Source of the DNA: Candidatus Onthomorpha intestinigallinarum
Lineage (GTDB): Bacteria; Bacteroidota; Bacteroidia; Bacteroidales; P3
NCBI GenBank assembly: GCA_019114015.1
Contig: DXGG01000071.1
Location: 1-34,049 of the forward strand
Direction of reading: 5' to 3'
DNA length: 34,049 nt
The position numbers were made by a program, and so were the translations under genes. The notes beneath the pieces were generated by a model. That model had not been told where the DNA came from and did no database searches. It was given only the letters and a program-made list of their open reading frames with translations. Numbering within the stretch: position 1 is the first letter of the stretch; every line of letters begins with the position of its first letter. Positions 7,822-15,560 of this stretch are shown here, piece by piece.

Positions 7822-8496
7822 TCAACTGACTATTATTTTTCCGTCTTCGCAGGCAATGACCTTTGCGCGGCATTTGTCTATCACTATGTAGTCGTGCGTT
7901 GCCATAAGTACGCTCGTGCCGTGTTTTTCGTTTATATGTTTCAACAGCATTACGATTTCTTCACTTGTTATGGGGTCAAGATTTCCCGTAGGTTCGTCTG
8001 CCAGAATCAATTCGGGACTGTTTACCACCGCTCTTGCTATTGCGACCCTTTGCATTTCGCCTTCGCTCAAATCGCAAGCCTGTTCCTCCGCCTTCATAAG
8101 CAGTCCCACATCATCCAATGCCTGCAATATCCTTGTTTTCATTGCTTTTCTGTCTCTCCATCCGGTTGCCCTCAACACAAATGCAAGATTGTCATAGACC
8201 GAACGGTCTTTCAACAGTTGGAAATCCTGGAAAATGATACCCAGTTTCCGTCTCAACATGGGTATTTGCCTTCTTTTTATCTTTCTAAGGTCGAATCCGC
8301 AAACCACAGCGGTTCCCTTTTCAATCGGAACATCGGCATAAACGGACTTCAGCAAAGAACTCTTGCCAGAACCCGTCTTGCCTATAAGGTAAACGAATTC
8401 ACCTTTTTCCAATGTAAGGTTTATGTCCGACAGAACAGGCTGGTCGAAAGCCAAATCGACACCTTCAAAATTTATTACATATTTTTTCTCGTCCAT
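7822..8496 (-). CDS. ftsE: FtsE-like ABC-type ATPase
   Basis: The 224-residue ATPase matches the FtsE/LolD subgroup: Walker A GKTGSGKSS (39-47), Q-loop FQDFQLL (Gln90), the FtsE-style DRSVYDNLAFVLRATGW, Walker B LILADEPTGNLD (163-174) and switch histidine in ATHDY. The signature reads LSEGEMQR (143-150) where LSGGEQQR is expected. With FtsX it would couple ATP use to activation of peptidoglycan hydrolases at division. No ftsX is in the window; in this phylum the two genes are often apart. It begins one base after the WecA-like stop, so the two are co-transcribed. A generic LolD-type function is the alternative. Confidence 0.85.
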   Translation of the reverse strand: MDEKKYVINFEGVDLAFDQPVLSDINLTLEKGEFVYLIGKTGSGKSSLLKSVYADVPIEKGTAVVCGFDLRKIKRRQIPMLRRKLGIIFQDFQLLKDRSVYDNLAFVLRATGWRDRKAMKTRILQALDDVGLLMKAEEQACDLSEGEMQRVAIARAVVNSPELILADEPTGNLDPITSEEIVMLLKHINEKHGTSVLMATHDYIVIDKCRAKVIACEDGKIIVS

Positions 8497-8497
8497 T

Positions 8498-9619
8498 TTA
8501 TAAATTCTCTTTTATTTTTGTCAGTTTCTTTTTAATGAAATATCGTAATCCCAATACAAACACAAACCACATTACCACAATATAGGCGATGTAATATATG
8601 TCCTCAAGGAATAATGCGGCAATGATGGAAATTATTGTGACTACAATCTGAATAGACATTGTTATTATTGTAGTTTTTTTATGTGTATAGCCTGTCCTGA
8701 GGAGCAAATGATGAATATGTATCTTGTCTGCGCTGAAAGGACTCTTTCCTCTGCGTACGCGGGATATGAACACCCTCAAAGTATCTGCCAAAGGCAAAAA
8801 GAAAAACATTACAAACACCAGTATGTTGCTTTTTACCGGCATTTTGAATAAGGTACTCGGCTCAATACCGTTGTAATCCATGGAGACAATAAGTCTTATT
8901 GCTATCATAAAACCTATAAACAAGCTTCCAGTGTCTCCCATGAACACTTTGGCCGGCTGCCAGTTGTAAAACAGAAAGCCCATTATCGCACCGCACATGG
9001 CAACATCGACAATAATCCAAAATGATGAGCTTGCGAACAGTTCCGTTTCCTTTATGTCCAGACCCACAACAAATAATCCGTACAGAAGAAGAAAGAAAAA
9101 TACCGACAATGCCTGAGTTCCCGCTTGTCCGTCTATACCGTCTATAAGGTTGTATGCGTTTGCCACAACTATTATGAACGAAATAGTCAATATGTAACTC
9201 AACCATTCTGGCAGTTCCTCTATTCCAAACAGGCCGTAGAGACCGTGTATCCGTATTCCCATATAACAGAACAGGAATCCGACTATGATTTCAATCAGAA
9301 GCTTGACTCTCGGAGACAAATCGTTCATGTCGTCCCTTATTCCCATAAAGACAACCAGTGCAAACAACAGTATGAACGATACAATCTCCCAAATGTTTGT
9401 CAGATAAGGATCTTTGGTGGCAAAAAGCGCAAAAGAAAATGCGAATGCCAGAAAAATAACCAGGCCTCCCATATGTGCCGTATAGCCTTTGTGTATTTTT
9501 CTTCCGCCGGATTTATCCAAAATCCTGTACTTCTCCATAAGCCTTATGAAAGGCGGCATACACAGAAATGAAATCAAAAATGCAACTACAAAAGATACAG
9601 ATAAAATCATACTAATCAT
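8498..9619 (-). CDS. WecA/MraY-family undecaprenyl-phosphate sugar-1-phosphate transferase
   Basis: This is a polytopic membrane enzyme (373 residues, about ten hydrophobic helices) that loads a sugar phosphate from a UDP-sugar onto undecaprenyl phosphate. Motifs: GIRDDMNDLSP with Asp96-Asp97, NAYNLIDGIDG (154-164), NWQPAKVFMGDTGS (219-232) and HIHHLLLRTGYTH (301-313); the HIHH form points to WecA/RfaA-type GlcNAc-1-P transfer and not to MraY. I place the start at ATG 9619 (MISMILSV), since upstream codons lack membrane character and cross the -7 box at 9638-9645. It likely primes synthesis of the surface glycan extended by glycosyltransferases such as those at 5811-7816. Confidence 0.9.
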   Translation of the reverse strand: MISMILSVSFVVAFLISFLCMPPFIRLMEKYRILDKSGGRKIHKGYTAHMGGLVIFLAFAFSFALFATKDPYLTNIWEIVSFILLFALVVFMGIRDDMNDLSPRVKLLIEIIVGFLFCYMGIRIHGLYGLFGIEELPEWLSYILTISFIIVVANAYNLIDGIDGQAGTQALSVFFFLLLYGLFVVGLDIKETELFASSSFWIIVDVAMCGAIMGFLFYNWQPAKVFMGDTGSLFIGFMIAIRLIVSMDYNGIEPSTLFKMPVKSNILVFVMFFFLPLADTLRVFISRVRRGKSPFSADKIHIHHLLLRTGYTHKKTTIITMSIQIVVTIISIIAALFLEDIYYIAYIVVMWFVFVLGLRYFIKKKLTKIKENL

Positions 9620-9637
9620 TATTACATTATTCGAGTG

Positions 9638-9645
9638 CAAAGATA
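9638..9645 (-). promoter_or_regulatory. -7 box (TATCTTTG) for the WecA-like gene
   Basis: Minus-strand TATCTTTG followed by GC matches the Bacteroidetes -7 consensus TAnnTTTG and lies 18 bases before the chosen ATG at 9619. I see no convincing -33 TTTG. Its position supports the shorter start. The rest of the divergent gap 9646-9794 is AT-rich and shows no gene. Confidence 0.6.
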
Positions 9646-9794
9646 GCATTTTTCTCGTAATGAATATTTTTAACCAATAATTTGTTTTATTATTATGAAT
9701 TTTGAATATCGTGAAAGCGGAGGTAAGACCATGCAGATAATTCGACAATAAAACTTTATTCGTTGTGTATATAAGGTATCTCGTTTTTTTTTTG

Positions 9795-9817
9795 TACTTT
9801 TGAAATCTCTAACTTTG
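9795..9817 (+). promoter_or_regulatory. Candidate -7 boxes for guaA
   Basis: Two matches to TAnnTTTG lie upstream of guaA: TACTTTTG at 9795-9802 and TAACTTTG at 9810-9817, 50 and 35 bases before the ATG. A TTTG at 9791-9794 is only 15 bases from the second box, shorter than usual. One of them is probably the guaA operon promoter; which one is open. Confidence 0.5.
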
Positions 9818-9852
9818 AAGTAGTTGTTTTGGATAAAGAAAATATATAAAAA

Positions 9853-11376
9853 ATGCAGACTATCATAATATTGGATCACGGTTCTCAATATACGCAACTG
9901 ATTGCCAGAAAAGTAAGAGAGCTGAACGTTTACTGTGAAATACACCCTTACAACAAAATACCGGATTTGGGACCGGAGGTTGCAGGGGTTATTCTTAGTG
10001 GAAGTCCTTGCAGTGTCAGGGATGAAAATGCTCCTCAGACCGATTTGAGATTTAAAGGGAGGATTCCGGTTTTGGGCATATGCTACGGTGCGCAGTACAT
10101 GGCAGACAAATTCGGGGGAGAGGTCATCGCAAGTAAAATAAGGGAATACGGAAGGGCTCGATTAAGTCATATAGATACGGAAAACAAACTTCTCAAAGGC
10201 ATACCCGTTAATTCGCAGGTATGGATGAGCCACGGAGACACCATTCTTCGCCTTCCCGAAAATTACACTTTGATATGCTCGACCGAAAACGTGGAAAATG
10301 CCGGATACAAGGTAAATGGAGAAGAAACTTATGCCATACAGTTTCATCCGGAAGTCTATCACACTACGGACGGTTTGAAGTTGTTGAAAAATTTCGTCGT
10401 AGATATATGCGGATGCAGGCAAGACTGGACGGAGGCTTCCTTTATAGATACTACGGTGTCAAACCTCAAGTCGCAACTGTCAGATGACAAAGTCGTGCTT
10501 GGTTTAAGCGGAGGAGTGGATTCATCCGTTGCCGCAATGTTGCTGCACAAGGCAATAGGCAACAATCTGAACTGCATATTCGTTGACAATGGTTTGCTCA
10601 GGAAAAACGAATTTGAGGACGTATTGTCTTCCTACAAGGACATGGGGCTGAATGTTGTAGGAGTGGATGCGAAACACGAATTTTACAATGCCCTAAAGGG
10701 ATTGACGGATCCAGAAAAGAAAAGGAAGGCCATAGGCAAAACATTCATAGATGTTTTTGATGCCCAGGCGAACAAAATCAACGGAGTGAAATGGTTGGCT
10801 CAGGGAACGATATATCCTGATGTGATAGAAAGTTGCAGCGTAAAAGGTCCGAGCGTAACGATAAAGTCTCATCACAATGTGGGAGGACTGCCCGAACACA
10901 TGAAGTTGAAAATAGTTGAACCTTTGAGAACTCTGTTCAAGGACGAGGTAAGAAAAGTAGGAAAGGCTCTCGGACTGAAACCTGAATTGCTCAACAGACA
11001 TCCTTTTCCCGGACCCGGTCTGGCAATAAGGATTTTGGGAGAGGTGACCGATGAAAAAGTGAAAATATTGCAGGAAGTGGACGCCATTTTCATCGAAAAC
11101 CTGAAAAGGGAAAACCTTTATGACAAGGTGTGGCAGGCAGGTGCCGTACTCCTTCCTATACAATCCGTGGGCGTAATGGGGGACGAAAGGACCTATGAAA
11201 GGGTTGTGGCACTCAGAGCAGTGGAATCGGTGGATGGAATGACTGCCGACTGGTCTCATCTGCCTTACGACTTCTTGGCGGAGGTGTCAAATCAAATCAT
11301 AAACAGAGTAAAGGGCGTCAACAGGGTTTGCTACGATATCAGTTCCAAACCTCCAGCAACAATAGAATGGGAATAG
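9853..11376 (+). CDS. guaA: GMP synthase (glutamine-hydrolysing)
   Basis: GuaA converts XMP, ATP and glutamine to GMP in the cytoplasm. The 507-residue protein is complete: class I glutamine amidotransferase domain (1-190) with nucleophile Cys77 in LGICYGAQ and His165/Glu167 in FHPEVYH; ATP pyrophosphatase domain with SGGVDSS (219-225); and the C-terminal dimerisation domain with HPFPGPGLAIRILGEV, ending in the conserved PPATIEWE. It heads a plus-strand run of four genes and is followed 24 bases later by an envelope gene, an unexpected partner for a purine enzyme. Confidence 0.98.
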   Translation: MQTIIILDHGSQYTQLIARKVRELNVYCEIHPYNKIPDLGPEVAGVILSGSPCSVRDENAPQTDLRFKGRIPVLGICYGAQYMADKFGGEVIASKIREYGRARLSHIDTENKLLKGIPVNSQVWMSHGDTILRLPENYTLICSTENVENAGYKVNGEETYAIQFHPEVYHTTDGLKLLKNFVVDICGCRQDWTEASFIDTTVSNLKSQLSDDKVVLGLSGGVDSSVAAMLLHKAIGNNLNCIFVDNGLLRKNEFEDVLSSYKDMGLNVVGVDAKHEFYNALKGLTDPEKKRKAIGKTFIDVFDAQANKINGVKWLAQGTIYPDVIESCSVKGPSVTIKSHHNVGGLPEHMKLKIVEPLRTLFKDEVRKVGKALGLKPELLNRHPFPGPGLAIRILGEVTDEKVKILQEVDAIFIENLKRENLYDKVWQAGAVLLPIQSVGVMGDERTYERVVALRAVESVDGMTADWSHLPYDFLAEVSNQIINRVKGVNRVCYDISSKPPATIEWE

Positions 11377-11400
11377 TTTAACAAAATAGAACGGCAGCCG

Positions 11401-12849
11401 ATGAAAACCTTGATTAAGTTGAATTGTTTCTTGATTCTGATTTTTTGTGTTCAGATTTCATTTGCTCAAAACAAAGTTCTGTCCGACGATGTTACGGTAG
11501 GACTGCATAAAGTCGAACAGGGAGAGACCTTGTACAGCATTTCCAAAAGGTTTTTCCTTTCCGTATCAGATGTAACGGAGGTAAACATAGGTCTGACGGC
11601 CGAGAACCTGAAAGCAGGTCAGATAATAAAGATACCGATTACTGTTCGCAACAAGGAACTGTTCAATGAAAAAGAGTCTCAACTGACTGCTGTCGACAAC
11701 AATACTTTTCTGGTAAAGAAAAAACATGCAAAAAAAGTCGATAAGTCCACAAAAATAAACGTAGCCGTACTGTTGCCGCTGAATTATGAAGAAGTGGACA
11801 AACTGACTTTTACAAAGTTCAACATTGATGAGAAAAAACGTTTGAAATACAAATGTTTTGAATACATCAACTTCTATGAGGGCTTGAGGATTGCCCTGGA
11901 TGTTCTGGAAAAAGAAGGGTACAAGGTGGACTGTTATGTTTACGACGTGGGTGAAAACGACATAAACAAAATGCAACAGGCTCTTCAGGCAAAGGAAATG
12001 GAAGACATGGATCTTATCATTCCTCTCGTTTTCAAACAGCCGTTTTCCATTGCGGCCGAATTTGCCCGAGACAACGAAATACCGATAGTCAATCCGATGA
12101 GTACTGATTTGTCTATATTGGACAACAATTATGTGTTCAAGATTCAGCCTTCACAGGCTGCGGAGGTTGAAACGGTAGTCAGACTGTTGAGGAAAAACTT
12201 CAGTCACTCCAAAGTCATAGTCTTGTATGACAACAATCCGCAAATACAATCCATGGTGAAGTATTACGAGTTGCTTCTCTCGAAGGGGTCGGCACCGTAT
12301 GTGCTCATGGATTACAACAAATATTCCGCAAGAATAGCGAATCAGTTGTCTTCTTCCGATGGCAATGTGGTCATAAATTTGGTTGACAAGGGCAACATGA
12401 GGGAAAACGAATCCTATGCCAAAAGACTGTGCAAGATATTTGCATCCAAGCCCGAAGCTGACATAGTTTTGTTTGCCGATTATACGTGGATGGAATTCCC
12501 GACCTTCGACTTGACTCTGTTGGACAAATACCGTTTCCATTTTGTTTTGAGTTATTTGAACGATTATTCCAATCCCGACTTTGTGAATTTTGTGAAAATA
12601 TTCAGAGAGCATTTCAAGACCGAACCGGATAAAATATATGCGGCATTGGGATATGACATAATGATATATTTTGTTCGCAGCCTCATAGAAAACGGAGAAG
12701 ATTTCATGTCGGAACCAAACATGGATGATACTAAAACGATGATAAGTCCGTTCCGTTTCGAGAGAAAGGATGAAACAAAGGGATATCAGAACAAGATGAC
12801 GACGATATACGCGATTGAAAACTACAAGATAAAATCTATTGGAAGATAA
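11401..12849 (+). CDS. Exported LysM protein with periplasmic-binding-protein-like domain
   Basis: The 482-residue product begins with a signal peptide (hydrophobic 9-20, cleavage expected after Ala22 in FAQN). A single LysM domain follows (35-80: VGLHKVEQGETLYSISKRF, ending LKAGQIIKIPI), which binds peptidoglycan N-acetylglucosamine. Residues about 119-480 resemble type I periplasmic binding folds (INVAVLLPL; FYEGLRIALDVLEKEGYKV; IIPLVFKQPFSIAAEFARDNEIPIVNPMS; KVIVLYDN), the fold of leucine-binding proteins. There is no transporter nearby, so I infer an envelope-anchored sensor or scaffold instead of transport. It is two bases from the next gene and probably co-transcribed with guaA and the two genes after it. 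Confidence 0.8.
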   Translation: MKTLIKLNCFLILIFCVQISFAQNKVLSDDVTVGLHKVEQGETLYSISKRFFLSVSDVTEVNIGLTAENLKAGQIIKIPITVRNKELFNEKESQLTAVDNNTFLVKKKHAKKVDKSTKINVAVLLPLNYEEVDKLTFTKFNIDEKKRLKYKCFEYINFYEGLRIALDVLEKEGYKVDCYVYDVGENDINKMQQALQAKEMEDMDLIIPLVFKQPFSIAAEFARDNEIPIVNPMSTDLSILDNNYVFKIQPSQAAEVETVVRLLRKNFSHSKVIVLYDNNPQIQSMVKYYELLLSKGSAPYVLMDYNKYSARIANQLSSSDGNVVINLVDKGNMRENESYAKRLCKIFASKPEADIVLFADYTWMEFPTFDLTLLDKYRFHFVLSYLNDYSNPDFVNFVKIFREHFKTEPDKIYAALGYDIMIYFVRSLIENGEDFMSEPNMDDTKTMISPFRFERKDETKGYQNKMTTIYAIENYKIKSIGR

Positions 12850-12851
12850 AG

Positions 12852-15560
12852 ATGAGCAGGATTAGGAATTTGATGTTTGTTTTGTTTTCTATACCGTTTT
12901 TCATGCAGATTCAAGCCCAAGGAGACAGCATAAAAACGGGGATTGTTCACGATTTGAGCAAGAGTCATTTCGAGTTGAAAAATTTCGACAAGGAAAAAAA
13001 CAATATCGACACATCTCCCATTTATTTCGAACTTGACAACGAGAAACTTCAATCCGGAAGAATTATACTTAATCTTTCGACCTTGAAGCAGGAAGACATA
13101 AACATAAGTTGGCAAAACTATTCGAGCAAATCCTCAAGGGCCCGTTGGGTATCGAAATTGCAATACAGGCTTTCGGAAGACGATGATTGGAAAGACGTAT
13201 TGGATTCACGCTCGAGGCCATACGAGTTTTACACAAACAGAAGACGATATACAAAAAATTTCAGCAAGGCTTATCTCCCCAAGGAATGCAACGACAAGGA
13301 ATTCGTTCAAGTTTCGTGGAAGTTGTACAAGATAGGAGGACGGGGAGTCAATCCTCAGATAAAAACAAGAAACATAAAGGTTTTGTCAAACACCGATCCA
13401 TACATGGGATTATCGGCCGAAATAACCCCGATAGTGCATAAGGGAAAAGAATACGAAAAAGTCGACAAATTAATTTTCAATCACATACCTCTGCCTTATA
13501 CTTATCCTGAAACGATTCGAATGAGAATAACAGGCAAACATATAAGAGAGAATGTAACACTGGAGATAAGCGGCAAGGACAAGGATGTGTTCAGCATAGA
13601 TTCAAAAACAACAGACATAACAAAAACGAGCAAGACGGTAGTTGTGAAGTATGCTCCAAAAAAAGAAGGGGTTCATAAGGCAGTGCTTACAATAAATACC
13701 AAAAAACTACCGAATCCCATACATATACCTTTGGAGGGTTCATGTCTTAATGCGGTTGACTTTCAAAAAAACTTGCTAAGTCCCGATTCCGTGTCGAGTG
13801 CAAACGTCTCATACGCTGCCGGAGTTTTTTCTCACAAGGAATATCAGTTCAGGTTGAAAATAAAAGACGTCGACAACTCTGTCGAATCAATCGAAAAGGG
13901 AAAAATAGAAACAGGAATAAAAGTAAAATACAGGTGGTTAAGGGATTCGGAAATATTGTTCGAAATGTCGGACAGGGTAAAGACGGATTCGTATTGCGTC
14001 CCTTTACAATCGCCTATGACCTCCAACAGACTGGAAATAGAAATAGAGAATCCCGACCGGTTTACCTTGACGGACCTTTATTTCGGTTTGCCGAAGCCGA
14101 GACGGGTTATCAAATCGGGCAACTGGGATGATCCCGAAATATGGGAAAACAGGCAAAGACCGACGATAGAGGACGTTGTTTACATAAGCGACAGTTGCAA
14201 TGTGGAGGTGAATACGGATGTCATGTGTGCCATGTTGGTTTTGGGAGACAAGGTAAACGTAGACATAAACACCGGAAAGATATTTTACATTTCGGGAAAC
14301 ATAATATACGGCAAGCAATCATATTTCACAGTGCATCAATATCTGATTCCCAACAAATGGAACTACATATCTTCTCCGGTAAACAAGACAAAAGCGTTGA
14401 TATACTCCATGATAGACGACAACAACGAAACCTGGCTGATGAAATACAACACAGGCGTAATGAGCAAACACGGAGATTATTGGAGCGAATATCTTACCGA
14501 CCCGAATTATGACATAGAAGCCGCAAGAGGATATGCAGTCTATACCCATAAACCGCTAAATGTGAAATACGAAGGAATATTGTGCGACAGCAGAACAACA
14601 TTCACCCTTGTTACAAAAAACCATGACAAATGGAATCTTCTGGGCAATCCGTTTACCGCCCCTTTAAGTACGAAAAAACTCTTTGAAGACGTGGACGGAA
14701 AGATACAAGGCAACGCCATTTTCCTGCTCGACAGGGAAAACAAGGTATATAACCCCATCATTGTGGACTCCAACGAAGATGTCATGATACCTTCGCTCGA
14801 ATCGTTTTTCGTTGAAGCAATCAGAGACGGAAGCGAAATAACCTTCAAGAGAAGTCACCAATACATTCCCAAAACAGGCAGGCAGTCTTTGGTCAATCAC
14901 AACTACCTCAACCTTTCCGCAAGCGTGGATGGCAAGACGCAATACGCTCTTATGGGCATGATAGACAATGCTTCCTATGACTTTGACGAATACGATGCAC
15001 ACAAAATGTTCGGAACCAACGAAGAAATGGCGGAAATATACTTCCTCGTAGGCGAACAGGAGTTATCCGTCAACACCTTCCCGGGATATCCCGCATGCTT
15101 TGACGTAGGCCTTTATATAGGTCAGCCGGCCAAAACAGAATTATCTCTGAACAATCTTTCCGTTCTGCCTCAAAACATCGTTGTATTGCTCGAAGACAAG
15201 GACGAAGGCAGATTTTATGACATGTGCAAGGGCGAAAACATAGTCACAGACCTTAAAAGCGGAACGACTAACGACAAATACAGAATTCATCTGAACAAAG
15301 CAATAAACATATACGAGATACATCCTGAATATTCGGGAATATATCTATGGCAGGACAATGGAAGAATACTGGTTTACTCGGACCAGATAAACGAACTGCA
15401 AACAATAAGGTTATGGGACAAAAACCATAATCTTGTGGATGAAAAAACATTCGGCAATAAAGTTGTCGTATTTGACAAAGACATGGAACCGGGCCGCTAT
15501 ACAGTCGATTTGAACGTCGAGGACAAGTGGATTACGGACTTCATTGTTGAAATAAAGTGA
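12852..15560 (+). CDS. Large exported beta-rich surface protein, possible T9SS cargo
   Basis: This 902-residue protein has a signal peptide (FVLFSIPFFMQIQA, cleavage near residue 22). Residues about 205-300 look like an Ig-like ASPM/Hydin-type repeat (IRMRITGKHI; VKYAPKKEGVHKAVLTINT; IPLEGSC). Around 430 is SGNWDDPEIWENRQRP, a phrase common in secreted Bacteroidetes adhesin-like proteins, followed by beta-helix-like strands. The last 80 residues (GIYLWQDNGRILVYS to GRYTVDLNVEDKWITDFIVEIK) resemble a divergent T9SS C-terminal domain, but the usual YPNP motif is missing. I do not recognise a named family. It shares a one-base overlap (TGATG) with the next gene. Confidence 0.65.
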   Translation: MSRIRNLMFVLFSIPFFMQIQAQGDSIKTGIVHDLSKSHFELKNFDKEKNNIDTSPIYFELDNEKLQSGRIILNLSTLKQEDINISWQNYSSKSSRARWVSKLQYRLSEDDDWKDVLDSRSRPYEFYTNRRRYTKNFSKAYLPKECNDKEFVQVSWKLYKIGGRGVNPQIKTRNIKVLSNTDPYMGLSAEITPIVHKGKEYEKVDKLIFNHIPLPYTYPETIRMRITGKHIRENVTLEISGKDKDVFSIDSKTTDITKTSKTVVVKYAPKKEGVHKAVLTINTKKLPNPIHIPLEGSCLNAVDFQKNLLSPDSVSSANVSYAAGVFSHKEYQFRLKIKDVDNSVESIEKGKIETGIKVKYRWLRDSEILFEMSDRVKTDSYCVPLQSPMTSNRLEIEIENPDRFTLTDLYFGLPKPRRVIKSGNWDDPEIWENRQRPTIEDVVYISDSCNVEVNTDVMCAMLVLGDKVNVDINTGKIFYISGNIIYGKQSYFTVHQYLIPNKWNYISSPVNKTKALIYSMIDDNNETWLMKYNTGVMSKHGDYWSEYLTDPNYDIEAARGYAVYTHKPLNVKYEGILCDSRTTFTLVTKNHDKWNLLGNPFTAPLSTKKLFEDVDGKIQGNAIFLLDRENKVYNPIIVDSNEDVMIPSLESFFVEAIRDGSEITFKRSHQYIPKTGRQSLVNHNYLNLSASVDGKTQYALMGMIDNASYDFDEYDAHKMFGTNEEMAEIYFLVGEQELSVNTFPGYPACFDVGLYIGQPAKTELSLNNLSVLPQNIVVLLEDKDEGRFYDMCKGENIVTDLKSGTTNDKYRIHLNKAINIYEIHPEYSGIYLWQDNGRILVYSDQINELQTIRLWDKNHNLVDEKTFGNKVVVFDKDMEPGRYTVDLNVEDKWITDFIVEIK

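Noticed and set aside
7690..8535. Plus-strand 281-codon open frame opposite the ftsE-like gene
   Set aside because: It is antisense to a protein with all ABC motifs, has Cys/His/Tyr-rich composition typical of shadows, and no start signal.
9620..9748. 43-residue N-terminal extension of the WecA-like protein
   Set aside because: Crosses a -7 box and lacks membrane character; the first helix begins right after ATG 9619.
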